Assembly (NCBI RefSeq): GCF_000003605.2
Contig: NW_003151963.1
Span: 1 to 36,437 of the forward strand
DNA from: Saccoglossus kowalevskii
Lineage: Eukaryota; Hemichordata; Enteropneusta; Harrimaniidae
DNA length: 36,437 nucleotides
Reading direction: 5' to 3'
Shown here: positions 1 through 11,090 of the stretch, piece after piece
How positions within the stretch are numbered: the first letter of the stretch is position 1
Layout: each line of letters opens with the position of its first letter
The notes under the pieces: model-generated
What the model was told of the DNA's origin: nothing
Databases searched by the model: none
The model's input: the letters and a program-made list of their open reading frames with translations, nothing else
Translations under genes and position numbers: made by a program

Positions 1-401
1 TTCATCATGTGTTGGCAGTGGTGTTGAGAATCTTCCATTCTGTATCATTGAACCTGTGTTGGCAGTTTGGTTGAGAATCTTCTTCTCTGCATCATTGAAC
101 CTGTGTTGGCAGTGGTGTTGAGAAACTTCCTTTCTGTATCATTGAACCTGTGTTGGCAGTGGTGTTGAGAATCTTCCTCTCTGTATCATTGAACCTGTGT
201 TGGCAGTTTGGTTGAGAATCTTCCTTTCTGTATCATTAAACCATTGTTGGCAGTGGTGTTGAGAATCTTCCTTTCTGTATCATTGAACCTGTGTTGGCAG
301 TGGTGTTGAGAATCTTCCTCTCTGTAGCATTGAACCTGTGTTGGCAGTTTGGTTGAGAATCTTCCTTTCTGCATCATTGAACCTGTGTTGGAAGTGGTAT
401 T

Positions 402-526
402 GAGAATTTGAACCTGTGTTGGCAGTGGTGTTGCAAATCTTCCTCTCTGTGTCATTGAACCTGTGTTGACAGTGGTGTTGAGAATCTTCCATTCTGTATC
501 ATTGAACCCTTGTTGACAGTGGTGTT
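402..526 (+). repeat. 125-bp duplication unit containing a 31-bp monomer, copy 1
   Basis: Begins with GAGAATTTGAACC, where 16 bases between GAGAAT and TTGAACC are missing relative to the consensus, giving a 31-bp monomer. The unit is 31+47+47 = 125 bp, also contains the private variant TTGCAAATC and a TGTGTC monomer, and is repeated immediately downstream. Confidence 0.85.
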
Positions 527-651
527 GAGAATTTGAACCTGTGTTGGCAGTGGTGTTGCAAATCTTCCTCTCTGTGTCATTGAACCTGTGTTGACAGTGC
601 TGTTGAGAATCTTCCTTTCTGTATCATTGAACATGTGTTGACAGTGGTGTT
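527..651 (+). repeat. 125-bp duplication unit containing a 31-bp monomer, copy 2
   Basis: Direct tandem copy of 402-526 with the same 16-base deletion and the same TTGCAAATC variant. It differs at about five bases (GTGCTG for GTGGTG, CCTTTC for CCATTC, CATGTG for CCCTTG at the monomer junction). The deletion therefore came before a local three-monomer duplication. Confidence 0.85.
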
Positions 652-719
652 GAGAATCTTCCTTTCTGCATCACTGAACCTGTGTTGGCAGTGGTGTTGA
701 GAATCTTCCTTTCTGTATC

Positions 720-1415
720 ATTGAACCTGTGTTGACAGTGGTGGTGAGAATCTTTCTTTCTGTATCATTGAACCTGTGTTGGCAGTGGTGTTGAGAATCT
801 TCCTCTCTGTATCATTGAACCTGTGTTGACAGTGGGGTTGTGAATCTTCCTCTCTGTATCATTGAACCTGTGTTGGCAGTGGTGTTGAGAACCTTCCTCT
901 CTGTATCATTGAACCATTGTTGGCAGTGGTGTTGAGAATCTTCCTCTCTGTATCATTGAACCTGTGTTGGCAGTTTGGTTGAGAATCTTCCTTTTCGTAT
1001 CATTGAACCTGTGTTGGCAGTTTGGTTGAGAATCTTCCTCTCTGTATCATTGAACCCGTGTTGACAGTGGTGTTGAGAATCTTCCTTTCTGTATCATTGA
1101 ACCTGTGTTGACAGTGGGGTTGAGAATCTTCCTCTCTGTGTCATTGAACCTGTGTTGGCAGTGGTGTTGAGAATTTTCCTCTCTGTATCATTGAACCTGT
1201 GTTGGCAGTTTGGTTGAGAATCATCCTTTCTGTATCATTGAACCTGTGTTGACAGTGGTGTTGAGAATCTTCCTTTCTGTATCATTGAACCTGAGTTGGC
1301 AGTGGTGTTGAGAATCTTCCACTCTGTATCATTGAACCTGTGTTGGCATTTTGGTTGAGAATCTTCTTTTCTGTATCATTGAACCTGTGTTGACAGTGGT
1401 GTTGAGAATCTTTCT
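720..1415 (+). repeat. Block B, copy 1
   Basis: An ordered series of rare variants: GTGGTGAGAATCTTTC (741), GGGGTTGTGAATC, GAGAACC, CCATTG, TTTTCG, CCCGTG, TGTGTC, GAATTTTCC, GAATCATCC, CCTGAGTTGG (1290), TTCCACTC and GGCATTTTGG. The same series recurs at constant offset 2255 bp (48 monomers less 1 bp) in copy 2 and again near the right end. No coding potential. Confidence 0.85.
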
Positions 1416-2190
1416 CACTGTATCGTTGAACCTGTGTTGACAGTGGTGTTGAGAATCTTCCTCTCTGTATCATTGAACCAGTGTTGGCAGTGGGGATGAG
1501 AATCTTTTTTTCTGTATCATTGAACCTGTGTTGCCAGTGGTGTTGAGAATCTTCCTTTCTGTATCATTGAACTTGTGTTGGCAGTGGTGCTGAGAATCTT
1601 CCTTTCTGCATCATTGAACCTGTGTTGGCAGTGGTGTTGATAATCTTCCTCTCTGTATCATTGAACCTGTGTTTACAGTGGTGTTAAGAATCTTCCTTTC
1701 TGTATCATTGAACCTGTGTTGTCAGTGGTGTTGACAATCTTCCTCTTTGTATCATTCAACCTGTGTTGGCAGTGGTGTCGATAATCTTCCTCTCTGTATC
1801 ATTGAACCTGTGTTGGCAGTGGTGTTGAGAATCTTCCTTTCTGTATCATTGAACCTGTGTTGGCAGTGGTGTTGAGAATCCTCCTCTCTGTATCATTGAA
1901 CCTGTGTTGACAGTGGTGTTGTGAATCTTCCTCTCTGTATCATTGAACCTGTGTTGGCAGTGGTGTTGAGAACCTTCCTCTCTGTATCATTGAACCAATG
2001 TTGGCAGTGGTGTTGAGAATCTTCCTTTCTGTATCATTGAATCTGTGTTGGCAGTGGTTTTGAGAATCTTCCTCTCTCTATCATTGAACCTGTGTTGACA
2101 GTGGTGTTGAGAATCTTCCTCTCTGTATCATTGAACCTGTGTTGGCAGTTTGGTTGAGAATCTTCCTTTTCGTATCATTGAACCTGTGTT
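1377..2190 (+). repeat. Block P, copy 1
   Basis: Starts near the TATCGTTG monomer and the marker TGGGGATGAG followed by a T7 run (1491). It continues through TTGCCAG, GGTGCTGAG, TGCATC, GATAATC, TTTACAG, GTTGTCAG, ATTCAACC, GTGTCGATAATC, GAATCCTCC and TTTTCG (2167). The same order lies 21515 bp downstream (marker pairs 1491/23006 and 2167/23682), and the first 535 bp also match the right end of the window at offset 34526. Confidence 0.8.
1809..1855 (+). repeat. Representative 47-bp monomer
   Basis: A copy close to the majority sequence. In monomer coordinates: TGTGTTGGCAG at 1-11; variable block TGGTG at 12-16; TTGAGAATC at 17-25, whose GAATC at 21-25 fits the HinfI site GANTC; pyrimidine tract at 24-34; TGTATCATTGAACC at 34-47. 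Main alternative states are A or C at position 8; TTTGG, TGGGG or TGGTT at 12-16; CTCTC or TTTTC at about 29-33; G at position 40 (TATCGTTG); and CCCGTG, CCATTG or a shortened CAGTG at the junction with the next monomer. The consensus has no CpG; CpGs occur only in minority variants. Confidence 0.95.
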
Positions 2191-2782
2191 TACAGTGGTG
2201 TTGAGAATCTTCCTCTCTGTATCATTGAACCTGTGTGGGCAGTTTGGTTGAGAATCTTCCTCCCTGTATCATTGAACAGTGTTGACAGTGGTGTTGAGAA
2301 TCTTCCTTTCTGTATCATTGAACCTGTGTTGACAGTGGGGTTGAGAATCTTCCTCTCTGTGTCGTTGAACCTGTGTTGGCAGTGGTGTTGATAATCTTCC
2401 TCTCTGTATCATTGAACCTGTGTTGGCAGTTTGGTTGAGAATCTTCCTTTCTGTATCATTGAACCTCTGTTGACAGTGGTGTTGAGAATCTTCCTTTCTG
2501 TATCATTGAACCTGTGTTGGCAGTGGTGTTGAGAATCTTCCTCTCTGTATCATTGAACCTGTGTTGGCAGTTTGGTTGAGAATCTTCCTTTCTGTATCAT
2601 TGAACCTGTGTTGACAGTGGTGTTGAGAATCTTCCTCACTGTATCGTTGAACCTGTGTTGACAGTGGTGTTGAGAATCTTCCTCTCTGTATCATTGAACC
2701 AGTGTTGGCAGTGGGGATGAGAATCTTTTTTTCTGTATCATTGAACCTGTGTTGCCAGTGGTGTTGAGAATCTTCCTTTCTG
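2191..2782 (+). repeat. Connecting satellite segment with mixed markers
   Basis: Ordinary 47-bp monomers linking block P to the second B copy. It holds the first 46-bp GAACAGTG monomer (about 2274), a CCTCTGTTGACAG monomer (2463), a TATCGTTG monomer (about 2643) and a T7 marker at 2712. No gene is present; the minus-strand open frame at 2503-2835 is a satellite artefact caused by loss of two in-frame TGA codons. Confidence 0.75.
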
Positions 2783-3670
2783 TATAATTGAACTTGTGTT
2801 GGCAGTGGTGTTGATAACCTTCCTCTCTGTATCATTGAACCTGTGTTTACAGTGGTGTTGAGAATCTTCCTTTCTGTATCATTGAAAGTGTGTTGGCAGT
2901 GGTGTTGAGAATCTTCCTCTTTGTATCATTCAACCTGTGTTGGCAGTGGTGTTGACAATCTTCCTCTCTGTATCATTGAACCTGTGTTGACAGTGGTGGT
3001 GAGAATCTTTCTTTCTGTATCATTGAACCTGTGTTGGCAGTGGTGTTGAGAATCTTCCTCTCTGTATCATTGAACCTGTGTTGACAGTGGGGTTGTGAAT
3101 CTTCCTCTCTGTATCATTGAACCTGTGTTGGCAGTGGTGTTGAGAACCTTCCTCTCTGTATCATTGAACCATTGTTGGCAGTGGTGTTGAGAATCTTCCT
3201 CTCTGTATCATTGAACCTGTGTTGGCAGTTTGGTTGAGAATCTTCCTTTTCGTATCATTGAACCTGTGTTGGCAGTTTGGTTGAGAATCTTCCTCTCTGT
3301 ATCATTGAACCCGTGTTGACAGTGGTGTTGAGAATCTTCCTTTCTGTATCATTGAACCTGTGTTGACAGTGGGGTTGAGAATCTTCCTCTCTGTGTCATT
3401 GAACCTGTGTTGGCAGTGGTGTTGAGAATTTTCCTCTCTGTATCATTGAACCTGTGTTGGCAGTTTGGTTGAGAATCATCCTTTCTGTATCATTGAACCT
3501 GTGTTGACAGTGGTGTTGAGAATCTTCCTTTCTGTATCATTGAACCTGAGTTGGCAGTGGTGTTGAGAATCTTCCACTCTGTATCATTGAACCTGTGTTG
3601 GCATTTTGGTTGAGAATCTTCTTTTCTGTATCATTGAACCTGTGTTGACAGTGGTGTTGAGAATCTTCCT
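2783..3670 (+). repeat. Block B, copy 2 (extended)
   Basis: Repeats the copy 1 marker series at offset 2255 and carries an extra left part: TATAATTG (2783), TTTACAG and GAAAGTGTG (2884). Those extra markers are also in the right-end copy at exact offset 31895, so this copy is closer to 34678-35612 than to its neighbour at 720-1415. Confidence 0.85.
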
Positions 3671-6125
3671 TTCTATATCATTGAACCTGTGTTGACAGTG
3701 GTGTTGAGAATCTCCTTTCTGTATCATTGAACCTGTGTTGGCAGTGGTGTTGAGAATCTTCCTCTCTGTATCATTGAACCTATGTTGATAGTGGTGTTGT
3801 GAATCTTCCTCTCTGTATCATTGAACCTGTGTTGACAGTGGTGTTGAGAATCTTCCTCTCTGTATCATTGAACCTGTGTTGGCAGTGGTGTTGAGAATCT
3901 TCCTCTCTGTATCATTGAACCTGTGTTGACAGTGGTGTTGTGAATCTTCCGCTCTGTATCACTGAACCTGTGTTGGCAGTGGTGTTGAGAATCTTCCTCT
4001 CTGTATCATTGAACCTGTGTCGTCAGTGGTGTTGAGAATCTTCCTCTCTGTATCATTGAACCATTGTTGGCAGTGGTGTTGAGAATCTTCCTTTCTGTAT
4101 CATTGAACCTGTGTTGGCAGTGGTTTTGAGAATCTTCCTCTCTCTATCATTGAACCTGTGTTGACAGTGGTGTTGAGAATCTTCCTCTCTGTATCATTGA
4201 ACCTGTGTTGGCAGTTTGGTTGAGAATCTTCCTTTTCGTATCATTGAACCTGTGTTGACAGTGGTGTTGAGAATCTTCCTCTCTGTATCATTGAACCTGT
4301 GTTGGCAGTTTGGTTGAGAATCTTCCTTTCTGTATCATTGAACTTGTGTTGCCAGTGGTGTTGAGAATCTTCCTCTCTGTATCATTGAACCTGTATTGGC
4401 AGTTTGGTTGAGAATCTTCCTTTCTGTATCATTGAACCTGTGTTGACAGTGGTGTTGAGAATCTCCCTTTCTGTATCATTGAACCTGTGTTGACAGTGGG
4501 GTTGAGAATCTTCCTTTCTGTATCATTGAACCCGTGTTGACAGTGGTGTTGAGAATCTTCCTTTCTGTATCATTGAACCTTTGTTGACAGTGGGGTTGAG
4601 AATCTTCCTCTCTGTGTCATTGAACCTGTGTTGGCAGGGGTGTTGAGAATCTTCCTCTCAGTATCATTCAACTTGTGTTGACAGTGGTGCTGAGAATCTT
4701 CCTTTCTGTATCATTGAACCTGTGTTGACAGTGGTGTTGAGAATCTTCCTTTCTGTATCATTGAACCTGTGTTGACAGTGGTGTTGAGAATCTCCCTCAC
4801 TGTATCGTTGAACCTGTGTTGACAGTGGTGTTGAGAATCTTCCTCTTTGTATCATTCAACCTGTGTTGGCAGTGGTGTTGATAATCTTCCTCTCTGTATC
4901 ATTGAACCTGTGTTGACAGTGGTGTTGAGAATCTTCCTTTCTGTATCATTGAACCTGTGTTGGCAGTGGTGTTGAGAATCTTCCTCTCTGTATCATTGAA
5001 CCTATGTTGATAGTGGTGTTGTGAATCTTCCTCTCTGTATCATTGAACCTGTGTTGACAGTGGTGTTGAGAATCTTCCTCTCTGTATCATTGAACCTGTG
5101 TTGGCAGTGGTATTGAGAACCTTCCTCTCTGTATCATTGAACCATTGTTGGCAGTGGTGTTGAGAATCTTCCTTTCTGTATCATTGAACTGTGTTGGCAG
5201 TCGTTTTGAGATCTTCCTTTCTGTATCATTGAACCTGTGTGACAGTGGTGTTGAGAATCTTCCTTTCTGTATCATTGAATTTGTGTTGGCAGTGGTGCTG
5301 AGAATCTTCCTCTCTGTATCATTGAACCTGTGTTGACAGTGGTGTTGAGAATATTCCTTTCTGTATCATTGAACCTGTGTTGGCAGTGGTTTTGAGAATC
5401 TTCCTCTCTGTATCATTGAACCTGTGTTGACAGTGGTGTTGAGAATCTTCCTTTCTGTATCATTGAACCTGTGTTGGCAGTGGTGCTGAGAATCTTCCTC
5501 TCTGTATCATTGAACCTGTGTTGACAGTGGTGTTGAGAATCTTCCTTTCTGTATCATTGAACCTGTGTTGACAGTGGTGTTGAGAATCTTCCTTTCTGTA
5601 TCATTGAACCTGTGTTGACAGTGGTGTTGAGAATCTTCCTCTCTGTATCATTGAACCTGTGTTGACAGTGGTGTTGTGAATCTTCCGCTCTGTATCACTG
5701 AACCTGTGTTGACAGTGGTGTTGAGAATCTTCCTCTCTGTATCATTGAACCTGTGTCGGCAGTGGTGTTGAGAATCTTCCTCTCTGTATCATTGAACCAT
5801 TGTTGGCAGTGGTGTTGAGAATCTTCCTTTCTGTATCATTGAACCTGTGTTGGCAGTGGTTTTGAGAATCTTCCTCTCTCTATCATTGAACCTGTGTTGA
5901 CAGTGGTGTTGAGAATCTTCCTCTCTGTATCATTGAACCTGTGTTGGCAGTTTGGTTGAGAATCTTCCTTTTTGTATCATTGAACCTGTGTTGACAGTGG
6001 TGTTGAGAATCTTCCTCTCTGTATCATTGAACCTGTGTTGGCAGTTTGGTTGAGAATATTCCTTTCTGTATCATTGAACCTGTGTTGCCAGTGGTGTTGA
6101 GAATCTTCCTCTCTGTATCATTGAA
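3671..6125 (+). repeat. Block T region
   Basis: Defined by the monomer TATGTTGATAG followed by TTGTGAATC (3781 and 5003, 1222 bp = 26x47 apart), TTCCGCTCTGTATCACTG (about 3948 and 5685) and CCTGTGTCG (4014 and 5750). The same trio occurs inside the U copies at 8149-8382, 14964-15197 and 17314-17547. The 3-bp shortfall in spacings that span 5.2 kb comes from three single-base deletions at 5187-5241. No gene; the plus-strand open frame at 5145-5336 is a by-product of those deletions. Confidence 0.75.
5187..5241. other. Cluster of three single-base deletions
   Basis: GAACTGTG for GAACCTGTG (about 5187), GAGATCTTCC for GAGAATCTTCC (about 5209) and GTGTGACAG for GTGTTGACAG (about 5238), within about 55 bp. 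Related segments at 4.0, 8.3, 15.2 and 17.5 kb lack them. They are either a locally mutated copy or residual read or consensus error. Confidence 0.8.
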
Positions 6126-8475
6126 CCTGTATTGGCAGTTTGGTTGAGAATCTTCTTCTCTGCATCATTGAACCTGTGTTGGCAGTGGTGTTGAGAAACT
6201 TTCTTTCTGTATCATTGAACCTGTGTTGGCAGTGGTGTTGAGAATCTTCCTCTCTGTATCATTGAACCTGTGTTGGCAGTTTGGTTGAGAATCTTCCTCT
6301 CTGTATCATTGAACCAGTGTTGGCAGTGGGGATGAGAATCTTTTTTTCTGTACCATTGAACCTGTGTTGCCAGTGGTGTTGAGAATCTTCCTTTCTGTAT
6401 CATTGAACTTGTGTTGGCAGTGGTGTTGATAATCTTCCTCTCTGTATCATTGAACCTGTGTTTACAGTGGTGTTGAGAATCTCCCTTTCTGTATCATTGA
6501 ACCTGTGTTGACAGTGGGGTTGAGAATCTTCCTTTCTGTATCATTGAACCTGTGTTGGCAGTGGTTTTGAGAATCTTTCTCTCTCTATCATTGAACCTGT
6601 GTTGACAGTGGTGTTGAGAATCTTCCTCTCTGTATCATTGAACCTGTGTTGGCAGTGGTTTTGAGAATCTTCCTCTCTCTATCATTGAACCTGTGTTGAC
6701 AGTGGTGTTGAGAATCTTCCTCTCTGTATCATTGAACCTGTGTTGGCAGTTTGGTTGAGAATCTTCCTTTTCGTATCATTGAACCTGTGTTGACAGTGGT
6801 GTTGAGAATCTTCCTCTCTGTATCATTGAACCTGTATTGGCAGTTTGGTTGAGAATATTCTTCTCTGCATCATTGAACCTGTGTTGGCAGTGGTGTTGAG
6901 AAACTTCCTTTCTGTATCATTGAACCTGTGTTGGCAGTGGTGTTGAGAATCTTCCTCTCTGTATCATTGAACCTGTGTTGGCAGTTTGGTTGAGAATCTT
7001 CCTTTCTGTATCATTGAACCTGTGTTGACAGTGGTGTTGAGAATCTTCCTCTCTGTATCATTGAACCACTGTTGGCAGTGGGGATGAGAATCTTTTTTTC
7101 TGTATCATTGAACCTGTGTTGCCAGTGGTGTTGAGAATCTTCCTTTCTGTATCATTGAACTTGTGTTGGCAGTGGTGTTGATAATCTTCCTCTCTGTATC
7201 ATTGAACCTGTGTTTACAGTGGTGTTGAGAATCTCCCTTTCTGTATCATTGAACCTGTGTTGACAGTGGGGTTGAGAATCTTCCTTTCTGTATCATTGAA
7301 CCTGTGTTGGCAGTGGTTTTGAGAATCTTTCTCTCTCTATCATTGAACCTGTGTTGACAGTGGTGTTGAGAATCTTCCTCTCTGTATCATTGAACCTGTG
7401 CTGGCAGTTTGGTTGAGAATATTCCTTTCTGTATCATTGAACCCGTGTTGACAGTGGTGTTGAGAATCTTCCTTTCTGTATCATTGAACCTGTGTTGACA
7501 GTGGGGTTGAGAATCTTCCTCTATGTGTCATTGAACCTGTGTTGGCAGTGGTGTTGATAATCTTCCTCTCTGTATCATTGAATCTGTGTTGGCAGTTTGG
7601 TTGAGAATCTTCCTCTCTGTATCATTGAACCCGTGTTGACAGTGGTGTTGAGAATCTTCCTTTCTGTATCATTGAACCTTTGTTGACAGTGGGGTTGAGA
7701 ATCTTCCTCTCTGTGTCATTGAACCTGTGTTGGCAGGGGTGTTGAGAAACTTCCTCTCAGTATCATTCAACTTGTGTTGACAGTGGTGTTGAGAATCTTC
7801 CTTTCTGTATCATTGAACCTGTGTTGACAGTGGTGTTGAGAATCTTTCTTTCTGTATCATTGAACCTGTGTTGACAGTGGTGTTGAGAATCTTCCTCACT
7901 GTATCGTTGAACCTGTGTTGACAGTGGTGTTGAGAATCTTCCTCTCTGTATCATGGAACCAGTGTTGGCAGTGGTGCTGAGAATCTTCCTCTTTGTATCA
8001 TTCAACCTGTGTTGGCAGTGGTGTTGATAATCTTCCTCTCTGTATCATTGAACCTGTGTTGACAGTGGTGTTGAGAATCTTCCTTTCTGTATCATTGAAC
8101 CTGTGTTGGCAGTGGTGTTGAGAATCTTCCTCTCTGTATCATTGAACCTATGTTGATAGTGGTGTTGTGAATCTTCCTCTCTGTATCATTGAACCTGTGT
8201 TGACAGTGGTGTTGAGAATCTTCCTCTCTGTATCATTGAACCTGTGTTGGCAGTGGTGTTGAGAATCTTCCTCTCTGTATCATTGAACCTGTGTTGACAG
8301 TGGTGTTGTGAATCTTCCGCTCTGTATCACTGAACCTGTGTTGACAGTGGTGTTGAGAATCTTCCTCTCTGTATCATTGAACCTGTGTCGTCAGTGGTGT
8401 TGAGAATCTTCCTCTCTGTATCATTGAACCATTGTTGGCAGTGGTGTTGAGAATCTTCCTTTCTGTATCATTGAA
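6126..8475 (+). repeat. Block U, full copy 1 (50 monomers, 2350 bp)
   Basis: Starts at CCTGTATTGGCAG. Markers in order: TTCTTCTCTGCATC, GAGAAACTT, TGGGGATGAG with T7 (6327), TTGCCAG, GATAATC, TTTACAG, ATCTCCCTTTC, TTTTGAGAATCTTTCTC, TTTTCG (6768), second TATTGG, second T7 marker after CCACTG (7079), CTGGCAGTTTGG (7401), CAGTATCATTCAAC, TATCGTTG, TATGTTGATAG (8149), CACTGAACC and TGTCGTCAG. Four markers (6327, 7079, 7763, 8149) map at exactly +9165 bp (195x47) onto 15291-17640, so no net indel separates the two full copies. Confidence 0.85.
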
Positions 8476-9133
8476 CCTGTGTTGGCAGTGGTTTTGAGAA
8501 TCTTCCTCTCTCTATCATTGAACCTGTGTTGACAGTGGTGTTGAGAATCTTCCTCTCTGTATCATTGAACCTGTGTTGGCAGTTTGTTTGAGAATCTTCC
8601 TTTTCGTATCATTGAACCTGTGTTGACAGTGGTGTTGAGAATCTTCCTCTCTGTATCATTGAACCTGTGTTGGCAGTTTGGTTGAGAATCTTCCTTTCTG
8701 TATCATTGAACTTGTGTTGCCAGTGGTGTTGAGAATCTTCCTCTCTGTATCATTGAACCTGTATTGGCAGTTTGGTTGAGAATCTTCCTTTCTGTATCAT
8801 TGAACCTGTGTTGACAGTGGTGTTGAGAATCTCCCTTTCTGTATCATTGAACCTGTGCTGGCAGTTTGGTTGAGAATCTTCCTTTCTGTATCATTGAACC
8901 CGTGTTGACAGTGGTGTTGAGAATCTTCCTTTCTGTATCATTGAACCTGTGTTGACAGTGGGGTTGAGAATCTTCCTCTCTGTGTCATTGAACCTGTGTT
9001 GGCAGTGGTGTTGATAATCTCCCTCTCTGTATCATTGAACCTGTGTTGGCAGTTTGGTTGAGAATATTCCTTTCTGTATCATTGAACCTGTGTTGCCAGT
9101 GGTGTTGAGAATCTTCCTCTCTGTATCATTGAA
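8476..9133 (+). repeat. Connecting segment and left part of a 1410-bp duplication
   Basis: Ordinary monomers with TTTTCG, TATTGG, TTGCCAG and CTGGCAGTTTGG (8858). From 8858 the sequence repeats 1410 bp (30x47) downstream at 10268, including GATAATCTCCCTC, GAATATTCC and TATTGG. The first duplicated unit is about 8858-10267 and the second runs to about 11085. One sequence difference is GGCATTTTGG here for GGCAGTTTGG in the downstream copy. Confidence 0.75.
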
Positions 9134-10440
9134 CCTGTATTGGCATTTTGGTTGAGAATCTTCTTCTCTGCATCATTGAACCTGTGTTGGCAGTGGTGTT
9201 GAGAAACTTCCTTTCTGTATCATTGAACCTGTGTTGTCAGTGGTGTTGAGAATCTTCCTCTCTGTATCATTGAACCTGTGTTGGCAGTTTGGTTGAGAAT
9301 CTTCCTCTCTGTATCATTGAACCAGTGTTGGCAGTGGGGATGAGAATCTTTTTTTCTGTATCATTGAACCTGTGTTGCCAGTGGTGTTGAGAATCTTCCT
9401 TTCTGTATCATTGAACTTGTGTTGGCAGTGGTGTTGATAATCTTCCTCTCTGTATCATTGAACCTGTGTTTACAGTGGTGTTGAGAATCTCCCTTTCTGT
9501 ATCATTGAACCTGTGTTGACAGTGGGGTTGAGAATCTTCCTTTCTGTATCATTGAACCTGTGTTGGCAGCGGTTTTGAGAATCTTTCTCTCTCTATCATT
9601 GAACCTGTGTTGACAGTGGTGTTGAGAATCGTCCTCTCTGTATCATTGAACCTGTGTTGGCAGTGGTTTTGAGAATCTTCCTCTCTCTATCATTGAACCT
9701 GTGTTGACAGTGGTGTTGAGAATCTTCCTCTCTGTATCATTGAACCTGTGTTGGCAGTTTGGTTGAGAATCTTCCTTTTCGTATCATTGAACCTGTGTTG
9801 ACAGTGGTGTTGAGAATCTTCCTCTCTGTATCATTGAACCTGTATTGGCAGTTTGGTTGAGAATCTTCTTCTCTGCATCATTGAACCTGTGTTGGCAGTG
9901 GTGTTGAGAAACTTCCTTTCTGTATCATTGAACCTGTGTTGGCAGTGGTGTTGAGAATCTTCCTCTCTGTATCATTGAACCTGTGTTGGCAGTTTGGTTG
10001 AGAATCTTCCTTTCTGTATCATTGAACCTGTGTTGACAGTGGTGTTGAGAATCTTCCTCTCTGTATCATTGAACCACTGTTGGCAGTGGGGATGAGAATC
10101 TTTTTTTCTGTATCATTGAACCTGTGTTGACAGTGGGGTTGAGAATCTTCCTTTCTGTATCATTGAACCTGTGTTGGCAGTGGTTTTGAGAATCTTTCTC
10201 TCTCTATCATTGAACCTGTGTTGACAGTGGTGTTGAGAATCTTCCTCTCTGTATCATTGAACCTGTGCTGGCAGTTTGGTTGAGAATCTTCCTTTCTGTA
10301 TCATTGAACCCGTGTTGACAGTGGTGTTGAGAATCTTCCTTTCTGTATCATTGAACCTGTGTTGACAGTGGGGTTGAGAATCTTCCTCTCTGTGTCATTG
10401 AACCTGTGTTGGCAGTGGTGTTGATAATCTCCCTCTCTGT
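9134..10440 (+). repeat. Block U, partial copy with a three-monomer deletion
   Basis: Follows the 6126-8475 marker order at offset 3008 (64x47): T7 markers at 9335 and 10087 match 6327 and 7079. After 10087 the three monomers TTGCCAG, GATAATC and TTTACAG are missing, and the offset becomes 2867 (61x47) at CTGGCAG (10268 versus 7401). A clean three-monomer loss is expected from unequal exchange. Similarity to U ends near 10440. Confidence 0.75.
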
Positions 10441-10543
10441 ATCATTGAACCTGTGTTGGCAGTTTGGTTGAGAATATTCCTTTCTGTATCATTGAACCTG
10501 TGTTGCCAGTGGTGTTGAGAATCTTCCTCTCTGTATCATTGAA
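10441..10543 (+). repeat. Short link between U fragments
   Basis: About two monomers (GAATATTCC and TTGCCAG types) belonging to the second unit of the 1410-bp tandem duplication. Confidence 0.6.
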
Positions 10544-11090
10544 CCTGTATTGGCAGTTTGGTTGAGAATCTTCTTCTCTGCATCATTGAACCTGTGTTGG
10601 CAGTGGTGTTGAGAAACTTCCTTTCTGTATCATTGAACCTGTGTTGGCAGTGGTGTTGAGAATCTTCCTCTCTGTATCATTGAACCTGTGTTGGCAGTTT
10701 GGTTGAGAATCTTCCTCTCTGTATCATTGAACCAGTGTTGGCAGTGGGGATGAGAATCTTTTTTTCTGTATCATTGAACCTGTGTTGCCAGTGGTGTTGA
10801 GAATCTTCCTTTCTGTATCATTGAACTTGTGTTGGCAGTGGTGTTGATAATCTTCCTCTCTGTATCATTGAACCTGTGTTTACAGTGGTGTTGAGAATCT
10901 CCCTTTCTGTATCATTGAACCTGTGTTGACAGTGGGGTTGAGAATCTTCCTTTCTGTATCATTGAACCTGTGTTGGCAGTGGTTTTGAGAATCTTTCTCT
11001 CTCTATCATTGATCCTGTGTTGACAGTGGTGTTGAGAATCTTCCTCTCTGTATCATTGAACCTGTGTTGGCAGTGGTTTTGAGAATCTTC
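10544..11090 (+). repeat. Block U, left-end fragment
   Basis: Carries only the left quarter of U: TATTGG, TTCTTCTCTGCATC, T7 marker (10745), ATCTCCC and TTTTGAG. It has a private change, TTGATCCTG instead of TTGAACCTG (GATC at 11011), that is found again 4747 bp (101x47) downstream at 15758. This segment and 15291-15832 therefore share a recent ancestor. It ends at the TTCCGTATC junction into block Q. Confidence 0.75.

Larger units (their letters stand above)
1..719. repeat. Irregular edge segment of the array
   Basis: Monomers here are less orderly than elsewhere. Two 31-bp monomers break the 47-bp phase, and variants such as TTGCAAATC (about 431 and 556) and GGAAGTGGTATTGAG (about 389) appear that I did not see elsewhere. 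The first bases (TTCATCATGTGTTGG) lack the usual TTGAACC between ATCAT and GTGTTGG. This may be a truncated monomer or simply the end of the sequenced molecule. It could be a more diverged flank of the array, but no non-repeat flank is visible. Confidence 0.7.

Noticed and set aside
1-18. Array boundary at the left end (TTCATCATGTGTTGG)
   Set aside because: It differs from the consensus only by loss of about seven bases at the extreme end and returns at once to normal repeat. Too little sequence to separate a true edge from a trimmed or erroneous end.
5145-5336. Plus-strand open frame of 63 codons with a hydrophobic look (LAVVLRIFLSVSLN repeated)
   Set aside because: It exists only because of the three single-base deletions at 5187-5241 in satellite DNA. 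The consensus + strand has two TGA codons per monomer. The hydrophobic pattern comes from the T-rich strand.
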